Of a DNA stretch of 64,000 nucleotides, positions 44,111-56,097 are shown in pieces. This stretch comes from Branchiostoma floridae. Its lineage: Eukaryota > Chordata > Leptocardii > Amphioxiformes > Branchiostomatidae. The DNA is taken from positions 4,473,638 through 4,537,637 of the forward strand of contig NC_049983.1 of assembly GCF_000003815.2 (NCBI RefSeq). Direction: 5' to 3'. The position numbers and the translations under genes are program-made. The notes under the pieces were generated by a model. The model was given only the letters and a program-made list of their open reading frames with translations. It made no database searches and was not told the DNA's origin. The first letter of the stretch is position 1; every line of letters starts with the position of its first letter.

Positions 44111-44764
44111 AAGTTTGAAAGGAAATCGGCGGCTGCAGTTCCAAACAAGCCGTTAGGGGGTCAAAACTTACAGCACTTACTCTCTGCCCCAAGGGCTATT
44201 TACCATTTAAACATCGCGACCACAACATGTCCAGAACATGAGATATAAAAAATTGAGTTTCTGCTGCAGTACCTTAGCAAGCCGCTATGAGCCCATATCN
44301 NNNNNNNNNNNNNNNNNNNNNNNNNNNNNNNNNNNNNNNNNNNNNNNNNNNNNNNNNNNNNNNNNNNNNNNNNNNNNNNNNNNNNNNNNNNNNNNNNNNN
44401 NNNNNNNNNNNNNNNNNNNNNNNNNNNNNNNNNNNNNNNNNNNNNNNNNNNNNNNNNNNNNNNNNNNNNNNNNNNNNNNNNNNNNNNNNNNNNNNNNNNN
44501 NNNNNNNNNNNNNNNNNNNNNNNNNNNNNNNNNNNNNNNNNNNNNNNNNNNNNNNNNNNNNNNNNNNNNNNNNNNNNNNNNNNAAAGAGGTCAACACGAC
44601 TATGAACCAGACAATACGATTACAAGAAAATTGTTTATAGGGACAGTACATTAAACATGATGGGGTATATACATGCTATGTACACATAAGATTTAATAAT
44701 CTGTAGACCAAGAATAAGGGCAACTAGGGGGCCCAAACTTATGTTACTAACTCCTGAGCATAAG

Positions 44765-45275
44765 AGCTATCTAACACCCAAAATTCGTGACCATATCATG
44801 TTTAGAAGATGAGAAAACACACCCGGAAGTTGCGCTGCAGTACCAAGGGAAGCTGCTAGGGGGCCCATTATCGAACTCCCCCTTCGTTTCCCAGACCCCT
44901 ACCCACCCACCAAATACCAGCTGCATCCGTCGAAGTCTTCTCGAGTTATGCTGTCCGCAGACAAAAGTTTGCAATTAAACCGGCGCCTGCACTTCCATGA
45001 AAGCCACTAGGGGGCCCAAACTCGCAGCAATCACTCCCTGCTTTAAGGGCTCCCTAACGCTCAAAAATCACGACCGCAGCATGTCCGGAACGCGAGATAT
45101 CAAGCATGCAGGTCCCGCTGCAGTACCTTAGCAAGCCGCTAGGAGGCCCATTATCGAACTCGACCTTCGTCTTCCACACCCCTACCCACCCACCAAATAT
45201 CAGCTGCATCCATCGAATTCCTCTCGAGTTATGCTGCTCACAAACGGGGAGAACCACACCACCAAACCGAAAACA
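44765..45275. repeat. Two copies of a 270-bp dispersed repeat
   Basis: GCTGCAGTACC...AAGC.GCTAGG.GGCCCATTATCGAACT...CACCCCTACCCACCCACCAAATA occurs at 44,830-44,960 and 45,115-45,240. A more distant relative is at 53,750-53,940. Minus-strand frames here are artefacts. Confidence 0.75.
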
Positions 45276-46191
45276 TAACCTTAGCCATTCTGGCAAAGGT
45301 AACAAATTTAGGCTATTTTTTTATTCAGTGTTGTTTTCTTTTACCTTTCAATGGCAGACAATATTCTTGGTGTGTGTAAGCTTTTTCTAAAGTCAGGTAT
45401 TAGTGGATAAAAGTAACTTGCACTGGTGCAAGTTTGGTCCAAACTTACTTGCACCACACCAATTTTACATGCACAAACTTGCATATGCATGTGGTATTTC
45501 GAGCCCTGGGGTGGAAACATTTTTGAGGGAAACAGATGAAATTTGACATGCGTGTAGACGCCATCCAGGGGCACAAACACTACTAGGGGTAAGAGGGTAT
45601 GGAGACATTTAGGGGTAGTGGGGTACGGACAGTACTTGGGGTACGGAAACATCTGCATGTAGCTCTAATCAGATGGAATTTACCTTCCTACACTGTACTA
45701 GTATTCATTTGATTGTTCCCTGGTAATGAAATATATAAGGCCTTGGAAAAAAATTGTTGTGTTTCCTGTTTCAGTCCTGAAAAAATTAGGGTCAGTAGAC
45801 AGGAATTTTTTTTTTCTCGTGATTTTCTTAGGCTTGCCAAAACTCTAGTGAGACATAACAATACAGTTGAACAAAGTCAACTGAAATAAATGAGGACACT
45901 TTTCTTTCATTGTCAAACTTATATATAATACATAATATGTACATAATAGATACATTTATCCTTCATTACTAGTAGACAGGACAAGCAGTGTTTTTACTTC
46001 AATAGGAAGCAGGCTGAATAAAAACTGGAAGCTATGTGACTCCGTGGAGGATTTTTGTGCTACTGGTACAGACTCTTGTTGTATAGAGAACATGTTTTTC
46101 TTGTTTGTATTTCTGTTAACGTTGTTTGAAGCACGAAAACTGCAACTTCTCATATGTTGTTTGTATTTTTATGATATGTTGTCTGTTGCAG

Positions 46192-46281
46192 ACATCGTAG
46201 GTGCAACAGTTACTGCAGACAGAAAGAAAAAAGTCATTTTATGCTCCTCAAGGTGCTGTGACAGGGCATCCCTTTTACAAG
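46192..46281 (+). CDS. Unknown gene, internal exon
   Basis: Acceptor GTCTGTTGCAG, 90 bp, phase 1 in and out, donor CAAG|GTTAGT. Encodes a Lys/Arg- and Cys-rich stretch. Confidence 0.45.
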
Positions 46282-49200
46282 GTTAGTAATAGTAACACGT
46301 GAGTCTACTAGTCAGATATTAGACAAGCATTCCTTGATTTAACATGACAATTTCAAACATGACATATACTTAACAAATGTTACACATGCAAATGTTTGTT
46401 GTCTTCAGCAAAAATCCAGAAATAGCTCAACCTAATCATATTTCTACATAATTTGTTCTTTTTAAATCTAAGGACAATTCCTGAATGTGAATTCTCTAAG
46501 AAATGATAGTTTGAGGCAACAATGCTCAGTACTTGGGCATTAAGTTATGTTCTGACTCTGCTATACACACCATTTCATTTCTTAGCATATCTACTTGATA
46601 TCCAAGGAGCCAGGAAGAATTTTGGGATGAAGGAAGCTTAAAACTTAAAGGAAAATTCTACAGGACTGGTGAATCAGGGGAAGTAAAATGGAAAAGGCAA
46701 ACCAGGGCTCGAAATACTACCTGCATATGCAGGTTAGTGCAGGTAAAATTAGATTAAGAGCTGTGCTGGTATTTCTGTTGTCTACCTGCACTAACCTGCA
46801 CTGGTCCATGCACTGGGTTTAATACATAAATGTCCTATAATGTAAGTATATACTGATTGTTATTACATGTAAAAGAGAAAATAGCAATGGTTCCTGAATA
46901 ATTTTAGTATGATCCATTAACTTCCTAAGGCCATACCAATTTAATTTGTTGGTTCTCGGAATCGCCGCTTCTATTTTTCCCAATTTCAAAAAAAAAAAAA
47001 AATCCATGAGGTTATTTGCATGTTCATGAGAACTCATTTGCATGTTCGTGAGAGTTACATGGCCCCGTTACCTGGTACCTACAAGTTGCTGGACAAACTT
47101 CGGCTCAGTTAAACAAAACTTCTGAAACAAGTACTGGACATGCAAAAACAACTATCACCTGCTTATGTTTTCCTTTGTGTTGTAAATCATCGNNNNNNNN
47201 NNNNNNNNNNNNNNNNNNNNNNNNNNNNNNNNNNNNNNNNNNNNNNNNNNNNNNNNNNNNNNNNNNNNNNNNNNNNNNNNNNNNNNNNNNNNNNNNNNNN
47301 NNNNNGAACACGCCTCTAGCGTTTTTTGCTTAAACTGCAGCTTTCACAAAGAGAACAATGAATCATATTAGGGCTGGGTATCGGTACAGCGTACCGGTAC
47401 AAAACCGGTTTTTCTTATTGGACCGGTCCAGAAGAACCGGACCTGAAAAAATTAGATGGACCGGATGTTGGACCGATTAGAAAATTAACATATTATTTTA
47501 TCAGGCATTCACCCTTTTTGGCGCTTGCAGTTGGAAGAAAATGACAAGAGTGAAGTAGAGTAGAGTTTATAGTAATTTCTACCAAGGTTTACAGTCAATC
47601 GTACAGGTGCAGTTAGCGTTGTAGGATTTTAAAACGCCAGTGTAAGTCTAATACTCCACCAAACAGATTTCTTTGTAGTGAAATGGACAATTGGTATGAG
47701 TCATACTGAATCAGGTCCAGGTTCAGGTCCGGACCTGGACCTGATCCTTTGGACCTGAACCGGACCTGGACCTGAATTTTCTGTACCGGTACCCAGCCCT
47801 AAATCAGATGTTTCAGGCACTCTTATTTTTTGGGTGAAATGAAGTCATTTTCTTGTTGCTAACTTACATTAGAGATTATACAATGCTGAAAAAGTTTTTC
47901 AACCTTTTTAAAAGTTTTTTAATGTTGTTAATGATTTACTATGATGATTTATTACAACTGTTAAGCTTTATTACTGTGTGTACTTCTGTAATACTGCACA
48001 TTATTTTGCATTTGTATTGTTGAAATTAAATATAAAATGTATGCTTACATGCAAATTTTTCATGTAATTGTAACTGGATAAGTATTCTGCCACACATATA
48101 CCATGGTTTCAGGTCTGGAATTACCAACCTGAAACTCTGGACCTGAATCCAGACTTGTTGCAGGTTTTTTTTTTTTTTTTTTTTTCGCCCTGTCGCTCCA
48201 ACTTTTTTCTGAAAAAATCCGAGAACCAACAAATTAAATTGGTATGGCCTAAATTCAGAGTGATGCAGGTAAAATGTGTCTGGTGCAGGTAATTTTCAAT
48301 GTTATCTGCACCAGTGCAGTCTGGTATGCAGAAAAAAGGATTCTGAGCCCTGCAAACATATTCACCTTTCTAGACATTAAGAGACAAACGAATTTATACA
48401 ACAGTAAGTGTTGTCCGTGGAAACTCAACCATTTGACTGTTAAGGCCACGCTTTTTATGCCCCATATTTCAAGTCGTGGCCTGCTGGTAATGTACATACA
48501 TAATGTACTATTTCAATTGAAAGAATTAGCTTGCCTCAATATCATGAAAATTATGTTTCTGTGATCAAACATGCTTATACTGTAGTAGATAAGACTTAGG
48601 TCACAGCATTAGTACATCATGTAACCTTTATGGATGACATCAGTGCATAGTATTACATTGATAGCTCTGTGACGGAGGGTAACCTCTAATGATGGAGTAT
48701 TATTGTTGGTGGATGTGATGACTATTTGCATCTGTATCTCTATGTTCTGTTTGCCACATTCGTATGTAATTTGACATGTCGTGTGCCCTCAGTTGCGCCA
48801 TTACAGTATGCACGTTTTCTTCGCAGTCGCTGTTGTAATCAATGTAATAATATCAGAAATCACCCCTATATTTCCGGTATTGTGGAACAGGCCATTGGTT
48901 TTGGGGTTTGGTAATCAGCTTATCTCCAAGCAGACATTTGGTGTGATACTAGTGACTCATGTAGTTAAACTGTTCTGTATAATATGTTATGTATAAGTTG
49001 CCATACACTGTATCCTCTGCACTACAGTTGTCGTGCAATAAATTTCTTCTTCTTCTGTGTTGTCTAATGTACAGAACAGCTGTCGCGGTACAGGATCCCT
49101 AAACAGACTCTGGCTAACTACACACAGTGCATTGCATTGGTCATTGCCAGTGTTATGATAAACAAGTACATAATTTGTCCAGGTAAGCTACCAGTAATAT

Positions 49201-49767
49201 TAGGGCTTCGTTTTCTTTCCAGTTCATCATTATTTCCCTGTCTAGGAAAATTCAATGTCAATATCATCAGCATAATAGATATTATTGCAACTGATGCAAA
49301 GGAATTCCATGAATATGTCACAGAGTATGTTTCCTACGCTCACTGGTTTTTGTTTAAATTAAAAAAAAAACAATCTCTTCAATAAAATAATATGTCGTAA
49401 ACCTCCGTCAGTCTATCTCATCAAAAATTTCGAGACCTCATAAGATATTAAAAGCAATTGTAAATTTAGTCTTATATTTTCTCATTAATTATGCAATCAG
49501 TGTGATATATTTTTGTTTGGATCACCCGTCAGATTGAGGTTAACATTCTGTCATGAATTATGAAATTATGCACATTTGCATAGGTAATGAATTGCGATGT
49601 AAAAATGACGGCATTGGTCTCGCCTTACACGGGGGACATTGCTAACAAGGGACCAGTTTCACAGGGACTGCCTTAGACAAGACAAAAGGAGAGCGAAGCA
49701 TGGTATGTGCATTTAGTAAGCAACAGAGCTTACTCTCTCTCCAGGCATACCGGCTGTTTCCCTATGA
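46192..49767 (+). CDS. Partial gene of unknown function
   Basis: Exons 46192-46281 (IVGATVTADRKKKVILCSSR plus CCDRASLLQ) and 49075-49182 (EQLSRYRIPKQTLANYTQCI plus ALVIASVMINKYIICP) have good splice sites and matching phase 1 junctions. Splicing on to the first full acceptor of the 159-bp array (49,745) adds GIPAVSL and a stop. 5' exons were not found. The second exon has a hydrophobic segment (CIALVIASVMI). I do not recognise the family. It could also be a degenerate mobile-element ORF. Confidence 0.45.
46703..48352. mobile_element. GGGCTCGAAATAC element carrying a nested MITE
   Basis: CAGGGCTCGAAATACTACCT at 46,703 and GGATTCTGAGCCCTG ending at 48,352 are inverted ends. Inner arms GGCCATACCAATTTAATTTG (46,930) and CAAATTAAATTGGTATGGCC (48,230) also pair. 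The interior holds the 47,368-47,802 MITE and a 113-N gap (47,193-47,305). Confidence 0.7.
47368..47802. mobile_element. MITE with TTAGGGCTGGGTA ends, copy 1
   Basis: Left TTAGGGCTGGGTATCGGTAC, right GTACCGGTACCCAGCCCTAA, inverted. The interior carries ACCAAACAGATTTCTTTGTA and repeated GGTCCAGGTCCGGACCTG. Sister copies at 59,610-60,061 (opposite orientation) and 62,876-63,280. Confidence 0.85.
49075..49182 (+). CDS. Unknown gene, internal exon
   Basis: Acceptor TCTAATGTACAG, 108 bp, phase 1 in and out, donor TCCAG|GTAAGC. Codon use and splice sites look better than surrounding DNA. Confidence 0.55.
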
Positions 49768-50490
49768 CGGCATTGGTCTCGCCTTCCATGGGGGACATTG
49801 CTAACAAGGGACCAGTTTCACAGGGACTGCCTTACACCGTACAAAAGGAGAGCGAAGCATGGTATGTGCATTTAGTAAGCAACAGAGCTTACTCTCTCTC
49901 CAGGCATACCGGCTGTTTCCCTATGACGGCATTGGTCTCGCCTTCCATGGGGGACATTGCTAACAAGGGGCCAGTTTCACAGGGACTGCCTTAGACAAGA
50001 CAAAAGGAGAGCGAAGCATGGTAGGTGCAGAAGTAAGCGACAGAGCTTACTCTCTCTCCAGGCACACCGGCTGTTTCCCTATGACGGCATTGGTCTCGCC
50101 TTACATGGGGGACATTGCTAACAAGGGGCCAGTTTCACAGGGACTGCCTTAGACAAGACAAAAGGAGAGCGAAGCATGGTATGTGCATTTAGTAAGCAAC
50201 AGAGCTTACTCTCTCTCCAGGCATACCGGCTGTTTCCCTATGACGGCATTGGTCTCGCCTTACATGGGGGACATTGCTAACAAGGGAGCAGTTTCACAGG
50301 GACTGCCTTAGACAAGACAAAAGGAGAGCGAAGCATGGTATGTGCATTTAGTAAGCAACAGAGCTTACTCTCTCTCCAGGCATACCGGCTGTTTCCCTAT
50401 GACGGCATTGGTCTCGCCTTCCATGGGGGACATTGCTAACAAGGGAGCAGTTTCACAGGGACTGCCTTACATAATACAAAAGGAGAGCGA
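49606..50490. repeat. 159-bp array containing a splice acceptor
   Basis: Six copies start at 49,606, 49,765, 49,924, 50,082, 50,241 and 50,400 (spacing 159, once 158). Each junction carries TTACTCTCTCTCCAG followed by GCATACCGGCTGTTTCCC. The first copy lacks the acceptor side. The last runs into unique sequence (GAAGGTGCAAAGTGAG). One frame stays open for two units because 159 is divisible by 3. Confidence 0.93.
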
Positions 50491-51149
50491 AGCATTGAAG
50501 GTGCAAAGTGAGCTATGTTATAGAAGTATGTTGAAGGTATGTGAAAGTGAACAATGTGAATTTTGTGAAAGTGATAGAAATGGGAGGATTTTTTCGAGAC
50601 AACATTGTCTACTTCAGGAGGAGATGAATAAATTAATGTAAATAAGGACCTTATTTGCATAATGAATTAGAAACGTATAATTAATATAATAACGAATGAT
50701 ATAATAGTTGTTTTAAATCATTTCATCGAGGTCTGTGATTGTGGAACTCTTGTTTAAACATGAAACTTTTTTAGTTTTCCATCCATTTTTATAAAAAGTT
50801 GCTGCCAATATCTTCAAGCTTTGTCAGATGTCAATTTTTTCCAGGATTAGTTTTCTCCTTGGAAGCGAATTCAAAGAAACGGCAATCACATGAGTATGTA
50901 GTGCAGAGACTTACAAGTGTAGTTTCCAGGATTTGATTATTGTATCTCTTGATTGATAGTATTTGTCTTTCAATAATTTTACCCAACATGTTTTGGTAAT
51001 TGTGTTGTCCACTGTGAACATATTGACTGGCCAATAGTTCTGTCAACTATGTCATCATGTGTTAGGTATATACAACTTGTTTGATGATTTTGACATGAAA
51101 TTCCTCTTCTGCATTAACACATTGTGTGTTTGAGTTGTACACATGTACA

Positions 51150-51495
51150 GGTGACTGTTCATTGATGGGGTGAGCAGGTGCCTTGAGAGAAGAAAAGAAA
51201 GGCTGGATCTTCATTCGAGGCCTTTCCATGCATGAGCATCCTACAGGCCCCGGAGGGCACACCGTGCCGGCCACTCCAGGTCTATGGAGAAGCGATCAAA
51301 GAGGTGCAAGACATTAGATATCTAATGGTGCCAGGATGGCCTAATGTAGATCCGACCTTAAAAAGTGCAGAGCATTGGCCTGGGCTGTGTTTTGGAAATT
51401 TGGAGAACCAAGCACATCCCGAAAGTGAAACCGTGTTTGTTTACATTTGCGAGTCCTTGGTTATAACACAAGATATGGAGAAAAGAATTTACTGA
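51150..51495 (+). pseudogene. LINE reverse transcriptase fragment
   Basis: The frame from 51,232 reads PCRPLQVYGEAIKEVQDIRY and ends with ESLVITQDMEKRIY, spaced as in the region after the RT palm of RTE/CR1-like LINEs (…EVKYLG … ETW-LT-x-x-MEKRI-x-x). The core catalytic residues lie upstream and are absent; the frame is diverged. Confidence 0.5.
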
Positions 51496-51671
51496 ATTGA
51501 ATATCAAATGGCTTGACTGGGTATTCATTCTACAGCAGGATCTATGAACTGACTAAAACAAAGCCGTTGATCGAACATGTGTGCTCGATTTGGTTGCACC
51601 TCCTGGGCTATATCCTGCATGCCTGAGGATTAACCTGCCAATATCTGTGCACTTTATGTACCAACACACAG

Positions 51672-51968
51672 CAAATGCAGACGAGGACGCCAAGCTACCC
51701 CGTATCTACAGTATGTTCAACCTCCCCACATGAGCCACCCCCATCTGCGCGAGACAACCTTGAGAATGTGTTTCAGGGTCAGCACTCAGTCAGAGCTCAC
51801 CAGCAGAACTTTGCATCAAGGACAACACAGAACCCATTCCAGAACTTTGTTTCAGAACCCATCCAAGAACTTAATTTCACAGTCGACACAGACTGCAGTA
51901 TTGACACTGTATCTTCATCCCGAATTTTACAAGAAACATATACACTTATGATCCACAAACTGCAGTAG
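51672..51968 (+). CDS. Possible terminal exon, unassigned
   Basis: After the acceptor-like CCAACACACAG, a 98-codon open frame (MQTRTPSYPVSTVCSTSPHE onward) ends in TAG. Composition is Ser/Thr/Gln/Asn-rich, as in disordered protein. There is no matching upstream exon. May equally be chance or part of a mobile element. Confidence 0.25.
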   Translation, partial: QMQTRTPSYPVSTVCSTSPHEPPPSARDNLENVFQGQHSVRAHQQNFASRTTQNPFQNFVSEPIQELNFTVDTDCSIDTVSSSRILQETYTLMIHKLQ

Positions 51969-52180
51969 TGACACTATCATTCCAATTTGAATAGACCTTC
52001 ATTGTTGGTGTAGTTCTTTTACACCTTCAAATCTTCAATGTCTGGTCTCTGTAGGCCAAAATGTTTATTGCCACTCCTGAACTTTACAAGCCACAGAACT
52101 AACGATGGATGTCTTGCGGTGAAACTATAATTATTTAAGCTTTCAGCACTATACCACCTTAGTAGGTTTGTTAACACAGT

Positions 52181-52181
<1 letters not shown>

Positions 52182-52243
<62 letters not shown>

Positions 52244-52253
52244 TATATATAGT
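52182..52253. repeat. (AT)n microsatellite
   Basis: About 35 TA dinucleotides with few interruptions. Confidence 0.95.
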
Positions 52254-54221
52254 ATTAAGTATTTACATGTAACTCTTATCTGTACTCTTGTTTATTTCTA
52301 AGCTATATTCTCATATTTTATTACTGTTAGTTACTGCTAAACAGAAAGGTACTGAAATACACAGGTTAACACATTTCTCTCCAGTAACTAGTGCAAGGTT
52401 TATATTACAATATCATACTGTTCTTAACTGTGATATGCATTCTCTTCATATAACAAAAAGGTACCTATTTCAAACAATATATTCCTATTAATCCTATTTT
52501 ATAACCGCTAAAAAGCAGTTCATTTTGTATTGTCAGCACTGTTGTATCATGTGCCCAGTTAGTTTTGTAATCATTCCTCAGTTAAGCACAGTTGTATTAT
52601 GTGCACACTTCAATGTTACCATAATCCTAACCAATAAGATAGTTTCAGACGGTAGACTGAAGTGCTTCAGGTAGAAAGAAATTTTCGAAAGGAAGGAAAA
52701 GTCTACCACGCCACCTTGGTATACTTCACTGTAACCTCAGTATGTTAAGAAGGTCATGTGACCTGAGTTGTACTTTGAGTGTTACCACCTTGCTCCACTT
52801 AGCAGCCATGTTGTAATAAAGGTCCACCTTGTGACTGTTGCTGAGCGGCCCCTTCGCAATCCTTGTGTGCTTAACTCATTTACTGAAGTAATTCAATATA
52901 TATAATTGTACATATCAAATTCCATGCTGTACATGCAGCAGACGGCTGAACAGAGTATGGTGTTTTACTGTGTTTGAAGGGGGTATGGGGTAGTTTGTTG
53001 CAGAAAGATCAACTTTTGTTATAAGATTTTGTGATAGATATTTTGCTATAGCAGCAGGAACCCAAAGCGTAACCTGTCAATGCTTACTAGAGCTTCAATT
53101 ACATTAAATCTCGTATCTGCTGTAAAGGAACCTTCAGCCTTGGAGATCAAAGGTGATCTCATGATTATAGGCAGAATCGGGCTGGAGCCTCGGGTAATTC
53201 GTGAAGTTTTCTGTGTAGGTATTCTGGTCATACCACCTGAGTTCAGTTCCACTGTTCTAGTACTTGAACATTTACTAGGCAATGCTTTTGACTAAAGGTT
53301 CTATCGAAAAATACAAAGTGCACACAAACACACACACACATAATATCCCTGTTTGTATTCTAAACACATGTCATAGTTGAATTTGTCACTAGCACATCTA
53401 AGATGCACTAAAGAGCAGTACATATGACTACCAGGTCCTGGACAAAAACAAACTTCTAACTCATTCCCAATCAGGCTTAGAAAGTCGCACTCGTGTACAT
53501 GTGAAGCCGCTCTACACTCGGACCTGGAAGATTGAATTGAGTCGATCGACAAAAAGCAGCAAACTGACGGTATTTTCTGTGACTTGTCAAGGGCTTCCGA
53601 CACGCTTGAGTTTAAGAGTTGGCGGATTTTCATGATATTTGGAATGTACGTAGCTTCAGAGATGCTTTACGCAATTAAATGCTGATCCACAGCAAACAGC
53701 TAAAAGGCCGAAATTTGCAGCAAATCAACATCCGCCATACACCTACCCCCACATCAAAGTCAACACCACAGCAAGTCCAGGTCCAAAAATATGACACAAA
53801 ACGTGTTGCTGCAGTACCAAGGTCAACCAACAGGTGGTGCAAAACCCACCTGCACCATCACCATCCCTACACCTACCCACCCACCCACCGAAAACCATTG
53901 CAAACCTTCCATCGGTTCTTGAGATATCCCCCACATAACCTCCAGAGTGAAAACAATATAGCAACAATACCTCCATCTTCATGGAGGTAAAATGACAGGC
54001 CAAAGTTGGTATGTCGGATTGAACCAGAATGTAGGATGTAGCAATTGATATTCAATACATTGACAAGAACTATTAAAGAGTACTAGTATACTGGGGACTG
54101 TGGTTGATATATGGCTTTTATAACAATATTCACAAGGCCAGTTTGACCAAGGGGTTGGCAAAATTAACAGGTTTTGCGGTAGCACTTAACGAAGTTTACA
54201 CCATTCTCCTACGCACTGCGA

Positions 54222-54355
54222 CATTCAACGGCGCCAGCACGCAAACCGCCTCTTGTCTGTGCTCTACTATTTATAAGCAGAGCGGTCAGGAACTGATGGT
54301 GGCGGTTGAGATAGCAGAGTACAGACAAGAGGCGGTTTGCCTTCGCCGTTGAATG
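54222..54355. mobile_element. MITE, CCAACGGCGAAAC family, copy 3 (short)
   Basis: CATTCAACGGCG...GCAAACCGCCTCTTGTCTGT is inverted as ACAGACAAGAGGCGGTTTGC...CGCCGTTGAATG; interior GCAGAGCGGTCAGGAACTGA matches the other copies. Near-perfect foldback. Confidence 0.85.
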
Positions 54356-54539
54356 GGTTTATTAACTACTGACTAATGATAACGGCCTTATTACATTTAG
54401 TCAGTACTACTGACTAATGATAAATTGAGATCTAAGTAAAAAAAAAATGACACAATTCAATATGGTTAACGTACAACATGGGCAAAATTCATGAATGAAT
54501 GAAAGAGGATGTTCAACATCTTCTCACTTTTTTGTACAA

Positions 54540-55560
54540 GTGTATATACATTTGTGTATATAGGAACAGATGATGTTTGATATACAGGGCCTATCTAGGT
54601 GCATCAGAAATAGAAATTTATCCGTTCTATTATCATATTCAACGTACAGGAACTCTTTTATGATATAGTTATAAAGCATAATTCTTCAGTCTTATGGTAC
54701 AAGTTCATAGTCTAAGATAACGTGTTGTTCATCTTCTACCTGTTGTAGATCACAAAATTGGCAGACTCTATGACTATGCTGCAGAGGAGTGTTGTTGTGC
54801 CTTCCCGTTTTGATATGTAACTTGTGGCAACTAATTCGAAGTTTACTTTTAGCCACTCTGTGTTGTATGTTGTCCACCATCTGATATTCTTCTTCTTTAT
54901 GAATAAACTTGAATAATCTATAAGTCCGTAATTTGTTACCGAAAGATTTGTCCCGGTTGTCGTTGTGTATTTCGGCTTTAAACGTGTTGGCTGATGGCGT
55001 TAGTTATAGGTAATAGCCTTGTTCCTAGAACTATGATACTTGAGATCTCCATATGTAGACAAAACCGCATTCCTACAGAATCTTTTTATGAACACCGGAC
55101 GCCCAGCATTTGTGACCATTAGCATCTAGTTGTACTTGACAAGATAGGGCATCGGCTTGTCACGGTCAGCTGGCACGTTTTGGCGGATTCTAAGATTTAG
55201 AAAGTGTTTGATAGGCGTTCACGGAGGCTTCCACTGGAATGGGATACCGCCCTAATTTCGCTCTTGTGGCAAGGTTAGATGCTGATCTTGGAACATTTAG
55301 TGCTTGTTTTATGATAATACTAGTTTTATATAATGTGAACAGATTCAATGGGACAGGATTTAGGGCTTATTTCAATGCGCCCGATTTCTGAGCCATAAAG
55401 TAGAATAGGTTTGACACATGCTTTGAAAAATTTGTTTCTAACTGGTACTGAGGCTTTATATAATGACTGCTTGATTACGAATAAAGCCTTTAAATCTTTT
55501 CCACTCAGGTATTCAAGTTGTTATGAGCTTTGAACGTGGCAGGTGAGCGCACAATATACT
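54540..55560 (-). pseudogene. Degenerate LINE 3' end
   Basis: Minus strand 54,880-54,692 reads KLRISCHKLHIKTGRHNNTP and VCQFCDLQQVEDEQHVILD, the same C-terminal signature as the LINE fragment at 27.7 kb. Upstream minus sequence to about 55,560 looks like decayed ORF2 with many stops. Confidence 0.6.
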
Positions 55561-55999
55561 AGTAAATATAACAAGTTATGATTTCTATTTAGCGGTTTTT
55601 AGGTAGATGGCCTTTGTAAATAAATTTTGGTTTCCTAAGAAATTCAATTGTATGGAAATTACACTACATGTTTGATTTCCTGTATATGCATTGTTCTTTC
55701 TTTTATCTATGTTTGCGAGATCGACGTATGCTGTAAGGAAGCTGCAGTACATTTAGAGTCCGCAAGAGGCGTTTTCAAAAGTGATTATAAATGCACAGTG
55801 GACTATACCACTTGAGAAAGGGCATTTTCCTAGTTGTAAGTCATTACGACTTATTCATTTTTTCTCCGTCATCTTTAAAAAATTCTACTACAATTCACCG
55901 AACAACAAAATCATCAATTTTGAGGCGGTTGTCTGGAGGTATAAGATTTTCTATTCACGATAAGAAAAAATACCCCCCTTCCGCATGATGATGATGATG

Positions 56000-56097
56000 A
56001 CTAACATGGCGGCGGTGTGGTGCAGTAAATATATTTAGTGTCAGATCCTCCAAATTTCTACCTTTCTCTGCTCGCCTAAGAGCTCGTTATTCCCAAC
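56000..56097 (+). promoter_or_regulatory. TBC1D22 promoter/5' UTR
   Basis: AACATGGCGGCGG (56,003-56,015), a YY1-type element common at TATA-less housekeeping promoters, lies 83 bp before the start codon. Its ATG opens a short frame unrelated to the protein. Confidence 0.5.

Larger units (their letters stand above)
42583..45508. mobile_element. Block bounded by GGGCTCGAAATAC inverted ends
   Basis: CAGGGCTCGAAATACAC at 42,582 with AACTTGCACCAGTGCAAGTT is inverted at 45,400-45,508 (AACTTGCACTGGTGCAAGTT ... GTATTTCGAGCCCTG). Whether this is one expanded element or two separate ends with later insertions is unclear. It contains the ATGCAAAT-rich repeat, an N gap and a 270-bp duplication. Confidence 0.45.
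37952..46191. other. Repeat-rich stretch without recognised exons
   Basis: Apart from the elements listed (promoter-like sequence at 39.8 kb, MITEs at 40.7-42.3 kb, TIR-bounded block 42.6-45.5 kb, gap 44,300-44,583) I saw no exon. (GA)n plus a G run lies at 38,986-39,031. A LINE-tail-like sequence with GAGATGATGATGATGA is at about 39,470-39,525. Exons 5' of the unknown gene may hide here or in the gap. Confidence 0.55.
50641..56097. other. Intergenic stretch before TBC1D22
   Basis: Contains LINE fragments (51.2 and 54.7 kb), a possible terminal exon at 51,672-51,968, an (AT)n run at 52,182-52,253, an LTR-like sequence around 52,550-52,880, a MITE at 54,222-54,355 and otherwise nothing recognised. 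Confidence 0.55.

Noticed and set aside
52540-52885. Solo LTR
   Set aside because: AATAAAGG followed by a GT-rich stretch looks like an LTR R-U5, but no TG...CA boundaries with target duplication could be found.
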